From the NCBI GenBank assembly GCA_041987205.1, contig JBHIWX010000004.1, positions 1 through 64,000 of the forward strand: a stretch of 64,000 bases of DNA. The letters run 5' to 3'. A program made the translations under genes and the position numbers. The notes beneath the pieces are model-generated. The model ran no database searches, was not told where the DNA came from, and worked only from the letters and a program-made list of their open reading frames with translations. The stretch's first letter is position 1; each line of letters opens with the position of its first letter. This document shows positions 18,423-27,015 of the stretch, piece by piece. Source of the stretch: BOKV01 sp041987205. GTDB taxonomy: Bacteria > Pseudomonadota > Alphaproteobacteria > Rhizobiales > Rhizobiaceae.

Positions 18423-18945
18423 CGCGGCCCAAATCAACGCAATAGCGTTCGAGCCGGTTGCCGAGTCCCATTTTCCCCTGCTGCGACAATGGCTCATGCA
18501 GCCGCATGTACGCGAATGGTGGGGCGAGCCGGAAACCGAACTCGGGCACATTCGTGTCGATCGCAGCGAGGAGTTCGTGGAAGGCTTCGTGTTTTCCTTC
18601 GACGAACGGCCGGCTGGCTATATTCAGCACTGGCAGCCGCGCGGTGATGAAAAAGAGGAATGGCAGAAACAACTGTCGCCCGGGACCTATGGCATCGACA
18701 TGTTCATCGGGCCGGCCGACATGACCGGAAAGGGTGTTGGCGGCAAGGTTCTGCGGGCCTTTGCCGGCCGGCTGTTCGAAAAGGGGGCCCAGCGCCTTGT
18801 CATCGATCCCGACCCGCACAACACAAGAGCAATCCGGGCCTATGAGAAGATCGGCTTCCGTCCGTTTCTCAGGCTTGAAGGCGAAAACGGTTCCGGCGGC
18901 GCATTGCTGATGGAACTGGTTCGCACCGAAGACAAGAGGCATTGA
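18412..18945 (+). CDS. GNAT-family N-acetyltransferase
   Basis: A 177-residue acetyltransferase of the GNAT superfamily. The acetyl-CoA-binding region reads MFIGPADMTGKGVGGKVLRA, followed by the typical NTRAIRAYEKIGF helix-strand; the N-terminal part (LMQPHVREWWG) resembles AAC(6')-type aminoglycoside acetyltransferases and siderophore-type GNATs. The substrate is unknown and drug resistance should not be inferred. The gene overlaps hslV by 11 bp and its stop overlaps the hslU start as TGATG, so it is translationally embedded between the protease subunits. This arrangement is, as I recall, shared with some other Rhizobiales. Confidence 0.9.
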   Translation: MKADAAQINAIAFEPVAESHFPLLRQWLMQPHVREWWGEPETELGHIRVDRSEEFVEGFVFSFDERPAGYIQHWQPRGDEKEEWQKQLSPGTYGIDMFIGPADMTGKGVGGKVLRAFAGRLFEKGAQRLVIDPDPHNTRAIRAYEKIGFRPFLRLEGENGSGGALLMELVRTEDKRH

Positions 18946-20255
18946 TGACCAATTTCTCCCCACGGGAAATCGTTTCCGAACTCGACCGCTTCATCATCGG
19001 GCAGAAGGACGCCAAGCGCGCCGTCGCCATCGCGCTGCGCAATCGCTGGCGCCGCCAGCAGCTCGACGGACCGATGCGCGAGGAAGTGCTGCCGAAGAAC
19101 ATCCTGATGATCGGGCCCACCGGCGTCGGCAAGACGGAGATCTCGCGCCGGCTGGCCAGGCTCGCCAACGCGCCCTTCATGAAGGTCGAAGCGACGAAGT
19201 TCACCGAGGTCGGCTATGTCGGCCGCGATGTCGAACAGATCATCCGCGATCTCGTCGAGGTGGCGATCAATCTGGTGCGCGAGAACAAGCGCGAGCAGGT
19301 CAAGGCGAAGGCCCATCTGGCTGCAGAGGAACGCGTGCTCGACGCGCTGGTCGGTTCGACCTCGAGCCCCGGCACGCGCGAATCCTTCCGCAAGAAGCTG
19401 CGTGACGGCGAACTCGACGACAAGGAAGTCGAAATCGAGCTTGCCGACACATCCAATCCGATGGGCGGATTCGACATTCCCGGCATGCCGGGCGCCAGCG
19501 TCGGTGTGCTCAACATCAACGACATGCTGGGCAAGGCCTTCGGTGGCCAGCGCACCAAGAAGCGCAAGACCACCGTCAAGGAATCCTACGAACTGCTGAT
19601 CGGCGACGAATCCGACAAGCTTCTCGACCAGGAGCAGGTGGTGCAGGAGGCGATTGCGGCGGTCGAAAACAACGGCATCGTGTTTCTCGACGAGATCGAC
19701 AAGATCGCGGTACGCGACGGCTCGATGGGTGGCGGGGTAAGCCGCGAGGGCGTGCAGCGCGATCTGCTGCCGCTGGTCGAAGGCACGACGGTCGCGACCA
19801 AGCACGGACCGGTCAAGACCGACCACATCCTGTTTATCGCGTCAGGCGCCTTCCATGTCTCGAAGCCGTCCGACCTGCTGCCGGAACTGCAGGGCAGACT
19901 GCCGATCCGCGTCGAGTTGCAGGCTCTGACCCGCGAGGATTTCCGCTCCATCCTCACAGAGACCGAGGCGAGCCTGATCCGCCAATATGTCGCGCTGATG
20001 GGCACGGAAGAGGTCGAACTGAGCTTCTCCGAGGACGCCATCGACGCCATCGCCGATGTCGCGGTCGAGCTCAATTCCTCGATCGAAAACATCGGCGCGC
20101 GGCGCCTGCAGACGGTGATGGAGCGCGTGCTCGACGACATTTCGTTCACCGCGCCTGACCGGGGCGGCGAAACGTTCGAGATCGATGCCGACTATGTGCG
20201 CGAGAGTATCGGGGAGCTGGCCAAGAATACCGATCTCAGCCGGTTCATCCTGTAG
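18945..20255 (+). CDS. hslU: ATP-dependent protease ATPase subunit HslU
   Basis: AAA+ unfoldase that feeds substrates to HslV. 436 residues, normal length, with SPREIVSELDRFIIGQKDAK at the N-terminus, Walker A in IGPTGVGKTEI, the pore-loop GYVG (VGYVGRDVE), the family-specific inserted I domain, Walker B IVFLDEIDKI and the C-terminal IGARRLQTVMERVLDD with sensor 2 arginine. The ATG at 18945-18947 shares one base with the stop of the GNAT gene. A TTG one codon upstream is also possible. It ends 109 bp before the DUF1402 gene. Confidence 0.97.
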   Translation: MTNFSPREIVSELDRFIIGQKDAKRAVAIALRNRWRRQQLDGPMREEVLPKNILMIGPTGVGKTEISRRLARLANAPFMKVEATKFTEVGYVGRDVEQIIRDLVEVAINLVRENKREQVKAKAHLAAEERVLDALVGSTSSPGTRESFRKKLRDGELDDKEVEIELADTSNPMGGFDIPGMPGASVGVLNINDMLGKAFGGQRTKKRKTTVKESYELLIGDESDKLLDQEQVVQEAIAAVENNGIVFLDEIDKIAVRDGSMGGGVSREGVQRDLLPLVEGTTVATKHGPVKTDHILFIASGAFHVSKPSDLLPELQGRLPIRVELQALTREDFRSILTETEASLIRQYVALMGTEEVELSFSEDAIDAIADVAVELNSSIENIGARRLQTVMERVLDDISFTAPDRGGETFEIDADYVRESIGELAKNTDLSRFIL

Positions 20256-20364
20256 CGGTCTGTTTACCGTCGAAGCGGCACAGGCCCATGGTCCACCTCG
20301 ACTTTGCGTTTCCCTTGCGGCATGGTGCCGCCGCTTCACTGCAAATCCGTGGCAAATTGCGCTC

Positions 20365-21372
20365 ATGAACGTTTCCTCGACCCCTTCTCCGCGGCGAACG
20401 CCCCTGATGGCGGCAAGCCTGGTACTGGCTATCTCTTTGCTGGCAGTCCTGCTGACCATGGGTGCGGCCACCGGTGCACAGGCCCAGCTCGTCAAGGTGC
20501 CGCCGGGCAATCGTCATGCGACGCAGCCCGGCATTCCGGCCGGCGCGGTTTCGCGGACGCGGGCGACGAAGGGAAGCTTCCAGGGGAAATACGAGAAGAT
20601 CCGCGACATGATCGCCGGCAATCGTCAGCTGCAGGGCAAGATCAAGCAGGCGGCGGCACGCTACGGTATCGATCCGATCCACATCGTCGGCGCGCTGGTC
20701 GGCGAACACACCTACAATGTCGATGCGCTCGACTTCATCCAGACCTATGTCGTCAAGGCGGCGTCCTATCTGAAGTCCGGGCTCGTCTTCGCCTATGACG
20801 GCGAGAAGGTTTCACAATTCGTGCAGCGTCCGGAATTCGCCCCCTGCGCGGCCTTCACGGACAGCTACGATCTCTGGTCGTGCCGCGACCAGGTCTGGGA
20901 GAACACGTTCCGCGGCAAGAATGTCGGCGGAAAAAGCTGGCCGAACGACCGTTTCGGCCGGGTCTTCTTCCAGCCGCTCTATGCCGGCCAGACCTTCGGC
21001 CTCGGCCAGCTCAACCCGCTCGCGGCGCTCAGCGTCAACGACATGGTGGTCAGGGTCAGCCATTTCCGGTCGCTTTCGCCGGACCGTGCGCCGGAAGTCT
21101 ACAAGGCGATCATGGATCCCGATTCGACCCTGCAATACATGTCGGCGGTGATCCGCACCTCGATCGACGCCTATGCCAGGATCGCCGGCATGGACATTTC
21201 GGGCAATCCGGGGATCACGGCAACGCTCTACAATCTCGGCGACGTGAAAAAGCGCGCCGAAGCGCTGAAGCGCAAGAATGCCGGAAAGGCCAAACCGAGC
21301 CTGCCGGAAGAAAACTACTATGGCTGGCTGGTGAACGAGAAACTGTCGGAACTGGCGCCGCTGGTGCGCTGA
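20365..21372 (+). CDS. DUF1402 exported protein
   Basis: A 335-residue protein of the DUF1402 family, function unknown. It has a clear signal peptide (hydrophobic run LMAASLVLAISLLAVLLTMG ending in a GAQA-Q cleavage context near residue 40), so it is probably periplasmic. The mature part contains IKQAAARYGIDPIHIVGAL and TFGLGQLNPLAALSVND, which recall the lysozyme-like goose-type/transglycosylase pattern of E-x..G-L-x-Q-L-N-P; a lytic function is possible but unproven. The ATG at 20365 is chosen because it begins the signal peptide. It follows hslU by 109 bp, a placement I recall in other Rhizobiales. Confidence 0.85.
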   Translation: MNVSSTPSPRRTPLMAASLVLAISLLAVLLTMGAATGAQAQLVKVPPGNRHATQPGIPAGAVSRTRATKGSFQGKYEKIRDMIAGNRQLQGKIKQAAARYGIDPIHIVGALVGEHTYNVDALDFIQTYVVKAASYLKSGLVFAYDGEKVSQFVQRPEFAPCAAFTDSYDLWSCRDQVWENTFRGKNVGGKSWPNDRFGRVFFQPLYAGQTFGLGQLNPLAALSVNDMVVRVSHFRSLSPDRAPEVYKAIMDPDSTLQYMSAVIRTSIDAYARIAGMDISGNPGITATLYNLGDVKKRAEALKRKNAGKAKPSLPEENYYGWLVNEKLSELAPLVR

Positions 21373-21375
21373 GCC

Positions 21376-21762
21376 TCATCCTTTCGAACGCTCGCGCCTT
21401 GCCTTCTCGGCCAACCGCCTGACCTCGTGGATCAGGCCGCGCAATTCCTCCTCGCTCAATTCGCCGACATGATCGGCGACAAGGTTGGCGAATTCGGTCG
21501 CCTCCGCAGACAGTTCCGACGTGTCGACGACGATGCGCGGATGCGAGATGTGGGCCAGCTGGGCAAGCTCGTCGGCATCGTCCCAGATCACGTTGAAATA
21601 GGCGATGACGCGCTGGATGAAATCCCAGCTCGGACGGCCGCGATGGCCTTTTTCCAGTGCCGACAGCCAGGCGGCGGAGACGCCGAGCGAGGCGGCCATC
21701 TGTTTTTGCGTCACACCGCGTTCGGCGCGCAATTCGCGGATGCGTCGGCCGAAGGGTGTCAT
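21376..21762 (-). CDS. XRE-family helix-turn-helix regulator
   Basis: A 128-residue DNA-binding protein with an N-terminal HTH of the Cro/C1 type: RRIRELRAERGVTQKQMAAS and LGVSAAWLSALEKGHRGRP, residues about 5-45. The C-terminal part is helical and acidic with no recognised ligand domain. The start overlaps the Smr gene stop as ATGA, so it is the last gene of an mltA-smr-HTH operon. Because it is coupled to cell-wall and MutS-related genes rather than to a toxin, I do not read it as an antitoxin. Its targets are unknown. Confidence 0.88.
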   Translation of the reverse strand: MTPFGRRIRELRAERGVTQKQMAASLGVSAAWLSALEKGHRGRPSWDFIQRVIAYFNVIWDDADELAQLAHISHPRIVVDTSELSAEATEFANLVADHVGELSEEELRGLIHEVRRLAEKARRERSKG

Positions 21763-22355
21763 CGGGCAGAACCTCCCGGTTCACGCAGGCGCCGCAGCCG
21801 GACATAAAGCGCACCCTCGCCGCCATGCGAGAGATGGGCGCGGCGCCAGGAGCCGGCGAATTGGGACATCGGCGGTTCGGCCAGCCAGAGCGGCACGGCG
21901 CGGCGCAGAATACCGCCGGAGCGTTCGCCCTTGCCGGTGATGACGAGCACGATGCGCGCACCATCATGGCGCGCGCGTTCCAGAAAACGCTGCAAGGCGT
22001 GATGGGCCTGCAATTCGGCCATGCCGTGCAGATCAATGCGGGCATCGATGGCAAGCCGGCCCTTCTTGAGCTTGCGCACCGTCTTGTCGTCCATCGTCGC
22101 GACCTGGCGGACGGGCTTTTCCTGCGCGGGCGGTCGATAGGGCGGCAGAACCGGCGCGCGACGCCGGACGGGGGCGGGCGGCTCGACGGCCGTACCGGAT
22201 TCCAGATCGGCGAAGGATTCGCCCATGCCTTCGACAATCTCCTTTCGCTTGCGCGCCGGGCTCAACGGCTTAACGGAGCGGCGGACCTCGTCCCAAAGCC
22301 GCCGGTCTTCCGCCGACATCAGCGGTTTCCTGCCGGTGCCGCCTTTCCGGTTCAC
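21759..22355 (-). CDS. Smr-domain endonuclease-like protein
   Basis: A 198-residue protein with a C-terminal Smr (small MutS-related) domain: IDLHGMAELQAHHALQRFL, then IVLVITGKGERSGGILRRAVP with the TGKG motif, and HGGEGALYVRLRR. Smr domains nick nucleic acids in MutS2 and some stand-alone proteins. The N-terminal 90 residues are basic and proline-rich, probably disordered. The GTG start at 22353-22355 overlaps the MltA stop (GTGA), and the stop overlaps the HTH start, so the three genes are translationally coupled. The usual name in databases is Smr/MutS family protein. Confidence 0.9.
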   Translation of the reverse strand: MNRKGGTGRKPLMSAEDRRLWDEVRRSVKPLSPARKRKEIVEGMGESFADLESGTAVEPPAPVRRRAPVLPPYRPPAQEKPVRQVATMDDKTVRKLKKGRLAIDARIDLHGMAELQAHHALQRFLERARHDGARIVLVITGKGERSGGILRRAVPLWLAEPPMSQFAGSWRRAHLSHGGEGALYVRLRRLREPGGSAR

Positions 22356-23470
22356 CGGGCCTCTCCCGGTACCAGCACCACGAAATCGGCCTTGTGCCTG
22401 ATCGCCCCGGCGATGGTACCGGCCTCTTCACCCGAACCGATGAACAGATCGCCGCGTGCCGGTCCGACAATCGCCGAACCGGTATCCTGGCCGATCATCA
22501 GACGTCGAAAGCTCTTTGATTCGCCGGGCAGGGGGTCATGGGTGGCGACCCAGACCGGCGTGCCGAAAGTGTGCACCGTTCGGTCGAGCGCGATGCTGCG
22601 CCCGGCGGTCAGCGGCACGCCGGCGGCACCGACCGGTCCCAGCGCGGGATCGCTCACATCGGATTCGGCAAAGAAGATGAAGGACCGGTTTTGCGCCATC
22701 AGGGCGCGGCCGCGTTCCGGATTGGCTTTCAGCCAGTCGCGCAGGGTCGCCATGGTGACATCCTCGCGCCGCATCTCGCCCGTTTCAATCAGCAGGGCGC
22801 CGATTGCCGTGTAGGGATGGCCGGATTTGCCGGCATAGGAAATGCGCATGACCGTGCCGTCGACCATGGCGAGCCGGGCCGAGCCCTGGACATGCACGAA
22901 AAAGCCGTCGACCGGGCTTTCGAGCCAGGCAAGCTCCAGCCCCCGGCCGGCGAGCGCGCCGGCCTCGATCTCGCCGCGGTCGAAATATTCGGCCAGCCCG
23001 TTCTCCGTCCGGCGGGCGAAGCGGAAGGAAGGGTCCATGCCGCCCGGCCTTGTCCTGTCGTCGATGTCGACGAGATCGGGCGGGCGGCGATAGAGCGGAT
23101 AGGTGAATTTTTCGGTACGGACGGGTGACGCCGGCAGTTCCGGCTCGAAATAGCCGGTGACGAAGCCGCTGCGGCCGGCGCCCGGCACGATCCGGTGCGG
23201 CCTGAAGTGTTTTTCGAAGAATTGTCGCGCCGCCGTGGCGCTTGCCGATGCGGGCCCATCGGTCAGTGCCAATCGGGCAATGCGTGCGAGCCTGCCCGAA
23301 TCGATGCCGAGCGACCGGGTTCTGTAGGGCTGTTCCAGCATGCGCCGTGCCGTGACGCGAAAGCAGCTCAGCGCGGCGGCGTGGTCGTCGCCGGCCCAGC
23401 CCTCGATGGCGTCGAAGCCGGTCGGTTCAAGAAGGCCTGAGCCTGTCGGTACAGTGTCGTTGTCGGTCAT
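22352..23470 (-). CDS. mltA: MltA-type lytic transglycosylase
   Basis: Murein transglycosylase A family enzyme that cleaves glycan strands with formation of anhydro-muropeptides. The 372-residue protein shows FVTGYFEPELPASP, YPLYRRPPDLVDID and the C-terminal 3D domain RRLMIGQDTGSAIVGPARGD with the catalytic aspartate. I see no signal peptide or lipobox at the N-terminus, unlike E. coli MltA, so export is unexplained. The ATG at 23468-23470 follows AAGGAC; a further ATG at 23503 lacks a ribosome site. Cotranscribed with Smr and HTH genes; Tim44-like gene lies 48 bp upstream. Confidence 0.9.
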   Translation of the reverse strand: MTDNDTVPTGSGLLEPTGFDAIEGWAGDDHAAALSCFRVTARRMLEQPYRTRSLGIDSGRLARIARLALTDGPASASATAARQFFEKHFRPHRIVPGAGRSGFVTGYFEPELPASPVRTEKFTYPLYRRPPDLVDIDDRTRPGGMDPSFRFARRTENGLAEYFDRGEIEAGALAGRGLELAWLESPVDGFFVHVQGSARLAMVDGTVMRISYAGKSGHPYTAIGALLIETGEMRREDVTMATLRDWLKANPERGRALMAQNRSFIFFAESDVSDPALGPVGAAGVPLTAGRSIALDRTVHTFGTPVWVATHDPLPGESKSFRRLMIGQDTGSAIVGPARGDLFIGSGEEAGTIAGAIRHKADFVVLVPGEAR

Positions 23471-23518
23471 GTCCTTGCGCGGTTGGCGGGCTTGTGGGGA
23501 CATGGCCGGCCGAACCGG

Positions 23519-24238
23519 TCAGTTTTCGGATTCGGTGGCGACCAGTTTCCAGTTCGGGTCGCGCGAACGCGCATCACGAGCGAAGGTCCAGATGTCGGTG
23601 ACTTCCGCCACCTGCTCCGGATCGCCATCTATGACCTTGCCCTCTGCGTCGTAGGTCGCCGAGATGATCTGGCTGACGAAGCGCGTGGTGACGTGGATGT
23701 CGCTGCGGACGACCTCGCCGGCCGTGATCTTCGCCGAATCGATGCCGACGAAGGATGCGCGCACCTGTTCACCGCGGGCCTCGCGCTCGGTGATGGCGTT
23801 GGCGAAGCCGTCATAGACCTCGCGGGAAAGGAGATTTTTCAGCGTTTTCTTGTCGCCATCGGCAAAGGCGGTGACGATCATCTCGTAGGCGAGCTTGGCG
23901 CCGTCGAGGAAAGCGTTCGGTTCGAAGGTGTCATCGGCGGCGATGACTTCCTTGAGCTGCTTGTTCAGCTTGGTGCCCGGCTTGGCCAGCGCATCGACGG
24001 CGGCCTGGGTCGCGTCGACGGTCTCCGTCTCGGCCTCCTCGCCACGCGACGGCAGCGAAACGACCTTGCCGGATTCGCGCTTGCCACGCTCGCGCGGCGC
24101 CTGCTCGCGCATGTCGCGCTGTTCGAAGGGCGGGCGCTGGTGACCGGTGCGCTTGCCGAGGACCGAACGCAGACGCAGGAAGATGAACACCGCTATCGCC
24201 AGCGTCACAAGAGTCGTCAGATCGCCGAAAATGTTCAT
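23519..24238 (-). CDS. Tim44-domain membrane-anchored protein
   Basis: A 239-residue protein of the Tim44/TimA family. An N-terminal membrane anchor (LTTLVTLAIAVFIFLRLRSVLG) is followed by a charged linker and a C-terminal Tim44-like domain of about 150 residues beginning near IAADDTFEPNAFLDGAKLAYE. The bacterial relatives are thought to work at the inner membrane in protein transport or membrane-protein assembly, but the role is not settled. It is divergent from fxsA with 170 bp between the starts, and secB follows fxsA, the conserved Rhizobiales order. Confidence 0.9.
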   Translation of the reverse strand: MNIFGDLTTLVTLAIAVFIFLRLRSVLGKRTGHQRPPFEQRDMREQAPRERGKRESGKVVSLPSRGEEAETETVDATQAAVDALAKPGTKLNKQLKEVIAADDTFEPNAFLDGAKLAYEMIVTAFADGDKKTLKNLLSREVYDGFANAITEREARGEQVRASFVGIDSAKITAGEVVRSDIHVTTRFVSQIISATYDAEGKVIDGDPEQVAEVTDIWTFARDARSRDPNWKLVATESEN

Positions 24239-24408
24239 TGGATGTGCCGCGATGCCTATCTATTCGGGGTGGCCCTACCTATTTGACCGGTCTGATATAA
24301 GCTTTTGATGAGAAGTTTCAAAGCCAAGCACTCCATCCCATGCCGCGCGCCCGCTGGCAAGAGCGGTGCCGACTTTCGGCGACCAGACCAGTAACGGAGA
24401 TTTCGTTC

Positions 24409-24951
24409 ATGCCGTTTGCGCTCATACCCTTCGCTTTGCTGGCGATTCCCGTTCTCGAGATCGCGGTCTTCATCGCGGTCGGGCGCGAGATCGGCGTCCT
24501 TGCGACACTGGCCTGCATCTTCCTGACCGCCGTCATCGGCAGCATCCTGCTGCGGGTCCAGGGATTCTCCGTTCTGTCGCGAATTAGAAGCGAGACCGAC
24601 CAAGGTCGCGTGCCCGGCCGCGAACTGGGCGACGGCGTGATGATCCTGGCCGCCGGCATCCTGCTGCTGACGCCGGGCTTCGTGACCGATGCGATCGGCT
24701 TCGCCCTGTTCGTGCCGGCATTCCGCACGCTGCTGTGGCGGGCACTGGCCGCGCGCGTCGTCGTCACCGTCGTCGGCGGTGGTCCTTCTTCCTCCGGCCG
24801 GTCCGGCGGTGGGCCCAGCGGTGGGCGTGGCAGACCGGGACGCGACGACGTAGTCGATCTCGATCCCGACGAGTTTCATGAAGCCAGCCACGGCAACGGG
24901 CCAAAAGACCGGAATTCCGGTCGCGAATTGGACCCTCCGGGCCACAATTGA
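24409..24951 (+). CDS. fxsA: FxsA-family membrane protein
   Basis: A 180-residue FxsA protein: two or three membrane segments in the first 110 residues (MPFALIPFALLAIPVLEIAV, then VLATLACIFLTAVIGSILLR and GVMILAAGILLLTPGFVTDA) followed by a hydrophilic glycine- and serine-rich tail. In E. coli FxsA affects exclusion of phage T7 by F plasmids; its normal function is unknown. The ATG at 24409-24411 is preceded by a GGAGA ribosome site and begins the conserved sequence; the longer frame from 24340 is not supported. Confidence 0.9.
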   Translation: MPFALIPFALLAIPVLEIAVFIAVGREIGVLATLACIFLTAVIGSILLRVQGFSVLSRIRSETDQGRVPGRELGDGVMILAAGILLLTPGFVTDAIGFALFVPAFRTLLWRALAARVVVTVVGGGPSSSGRSGGGPSGGRGRPGRDDVVDLDPDEFHEASHGNGPKDRNSGRELDPPGHN

Positions 24952-25074
24952 GCGGTGTTCAGCCGGCTTGTGGTTGGCGTCCCGACGTGTTAGCCACTCG
25001 CCGACCATTTTGGCCGGGGCGAATGCTGAAAAGCCGCCGCAACCCGGCGTTGCACGAAGCACAGGAAAAAGATC

Positions 25075-25575
25075 ATGGCAAAAGCTCCGGCCGGCAGCGA
25101 AGAGAACGGCAACGGCGCGAATCAGCAGGCCGGCCAGCAGGCGGGACCCTCGCTCAACGTTCTGGCGCAGTACATCAAGGACTTTTCGTTCGAGAATCCG
25201 AACTCCCCCAATTCGCTGCGCGCCCGCGAGAATTCGCCCAACATCAATATCGGCATCAATGTGACAGCCAATTCGATGTCGCAGACCGATTACGAGATCG
25301 TGCTGAAGCTCGATGCCAAGGCCATGGATGGCGAGGAAGTCGTGTTCAGCGCCGAACTTCTCTATGCAGGCATCTTCCGTGCGCAGAACATTCCCGAACA
25401 GGCCCTCCGGCCGACGCTGATGATCGAGTGCCCGAGGCTGCTCTTCCCGTTTGCCCGTCAGATCATCGCCGATGCCACGCGCAATGGCGGTTTCCCGCCG
25501 CTGATGATCGATCCGGTCGATTTCGCGCGGCTCTATCAGTCCAATCAGGGCGAGGAAGCCGGCAAGGTCAATTAA
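25075..25575 (+). CDS. secB: protein-export chaperone SecB
   Basis: Tetrameric cytosolic chaperone that keeps preproteins unfolded and delivers them to SecA. The 166-residue protein shows LNVLAQYIKDFSFENPNSP, NINIGINVTANSM, EVVFSAELLYAGIF and LFPFARQIIADATRNGGFPP with LMIDPVDFARLY, all family positions. The ATG at 25075 follows AGGAAAAAG. It ends 6 bp from the end of the convergent dnaQ gene, with no terminator in between, so the two messages probably overlap at their 3' ends. Confidence 0.97.
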   Translation: MAKAPAGSEENGNGANQQAGQQAGPSLNVLAQYIKDFSFENPNSPNSLRARENSPNINIGINVTANSMSQTDYEIVLKLDAKAMDGEEVVFSAELLYAGIFRAQNIPEQALRPTLMIECPRLLFPFARQIIADATRNGGFPPLMIDPVDFARLYQSNQGEEAGKVN

Positions 25576-25581
25576 GACCGT

Positions 25582-26283
25582 TCAGCCGTAGCGTTTCCAG
25601 ATCGCGCTTTCGCCGAGGGTTTCGACGAAGGCGCGATGTTCTTCCAGATCCTCGGGCGAAATCCGGTCGGGCAGTGGTGCCGGCCGCTGTCGGCGTTCGC
25701 CTCCGGTCAGCACGATCGTCTCGCCCGACGAATCCGACGACGTCTCGGCGTCGAGCAGCAGGCTCGCCTGCCTGCCGCCATTGAGCTCGATATAGACTTC
25801 CGCCAGCAATTCGGAATCGAGCAGCGCGCCGTGCTTGTCGCGGCGTGAATTGTCGATCGCATAGCGTTGGCACAGCGCGTCGAGCGAATTCGGCCCCATC
25901 GGATGCTTGCGCCTGGCGATGGCGAGCGTGTCGATCACCCGGTCAGCGGGAAAGGCGGGCAGGTCCAGCCGCGCGAGCTCCGCATTGATGAAGTTCATGT
26001 CGAAGCTGGCATTGTGGGCGACGAGACTTCCCTCCGCGACGAAATCGAGAAAATCCTGCACGATGTCGGCGAATTTCGGCTTGTCGGCGAGGAATTCGTC
26101 CGAAATGCCGTGGACGTCGAAAGCGCCCGGGTCGACCGTCTTGCCGTCGGGATTGATGTATACGTGGAAATTGCGGCCGGTTGGAAACCGGTTTTCCAGT
26201 TCGACGGCACCGAGCTCGATGACGCGGTCCCCGCCATCGGCGCTAAGACCGGTGGTTTCGGTGTCGAAAATGATTTCACGCAT
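25582..26283 (-). CDS. dnaQ: DNA polymerase III epsilon subunit (proofreading)
   Basis: 3'-5' exonuclease of the replicative polymerase. The DEDDh motifs are all present: FDTETTGL (Exo I), LVAHNASFDMNFIN (Exo II) and the Exo III region DKHGALLDSELLAEVY with the general-base histidine. 233 residues, ending in ESAIWKRYG, an alphaproteobacterial C-terminus. The ATG at 26281-26283 is used. It is downstream of coaE (123-bp gap) in the ppsR-maf-aroE-coaE-dnaQ run, and faces secB. Confidence 0.97.
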   Translation of the reverse strand: MREIIFDTETTGLSADGGDRVIELGAVELENRFPTGRNFHVYINPDGKTVDPGAFDVHGISDEFLADKPKFADIVQDFLDFVAEGSLVAHNASFDMNFINAELARLDLPAFPADRVIDTLAIARRKHPMGPNSLDALCQRYAIDNSRRDKHGALLDSELLAEVYIELNGGRQASLLLDAETSSDSSGETIVLTGGERRQRPAPLPDRISPEDLEEHRAFVETLGESAIWKRYG

Positions 26284-26406
26284 CGCCGCTGTGCCCTTTG
26301 CTGCCGCACGCCCCGAATGTCCCGTTCGAGGCGGCGTCCGTCATCCTAGAGCTTTGCGTTGCAAAGCGGAATCCCGGGCAGGGCAATAGGTACGTGCTTG
26401 TGGAAA

Positions 26407-27015
26407 TCAGGCCCGGTTTTCGGGTTGCCATTGTCCGGAACGAATCCGTTCGACGATGTCGGCGACCTGATGGCGCGCATCGTCCTTGCCGCCATCGGTG
26501 ACGACCAGGAAATCAGCCTTCGCGCGCTTTTCGGAATCGGGAACCTGCCGAGCCAGGATGGATTCGAATTTTGTTTCCGTCATGCCGGGCCGGGCGAGCA
26601 CACGGCGGCGCTGTTCATCCGGCTCGCAGGTGACCACCACGACGCCATCGGCACGGCCTTCGCCACCGGTTTCGAACAGCAGCGGGATGTCGAGCACGAC
26701 GAGCGGTTCGCCGCGTTCGCGCGTGGCGGCGAGAAAATCCTGTTCCTCCTGCCACACCATCGGGTGAACGATCGATTCCAGTTTCTTCATGGCTTCGGCA
26801 TCGGCAAGTACGATGGCGCCCAGCGCGGCACGATCCACCACGCCATCCTTCACGACGCCCGGAAAATGTTCGTCGATCACAGGCGCGGCCCGTCCGGCAT
26901 AAAGTGCATGGACCGTGGCATCGGCATCGTGCACCGGGACGCCGAGATCGCGAAACATGTCGGCCGTGGTCGATTTGCCCATGCCGATCGAGCCGGTCAG
27001 CGCCAGGATGATCAT
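26407..27015 (-). CDS. coaE: dephospho-CoA kinase
   Basis: Final step of coenzyme A synthesis: ATP-dependent phosphorylation of the 3'-hydroxyl of dephospho-CoA. 202 residues with Walker A in ILALTGSIGMGKSTT, DADATVHALYAG (the D-A-D pattern), HPMVWQEEQDFLA and VLDIPLLFETGGE. The ATG at 27013-27015 overlaps the aroE stop as ATGA and follows GGGAG; the open frame upstream to 27096 has no homology. Translationally coupled to aroE. Confidence 0.96.
   Translation of the reverse strand: MIILALTGSIGMGKSTTADMFRDLGVPVHDADATVHALYAGRAAPVIDEHFPGVVKDGVVDRAALGAIVLADAEAMKKLESIVHPMVWQEEQDFLAATRERGEPLVVLDIPLLFETGGEGRADGVVVVTCEPDEQRRRVLARPGMTETKFESILARQVPDSEKRAKADFLVVTDGGKDDARHQVADIVERIRSGQWQPENRA

Noticed and set aside
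21376..22355. HTH and Smr genes as a toxin-antitoxin pair
   Set aside because: The HTH gene follows the Smr gene in a coupled wall-enzyme operon; Smr domains are nucleases of repair type and no toxin fold is present.
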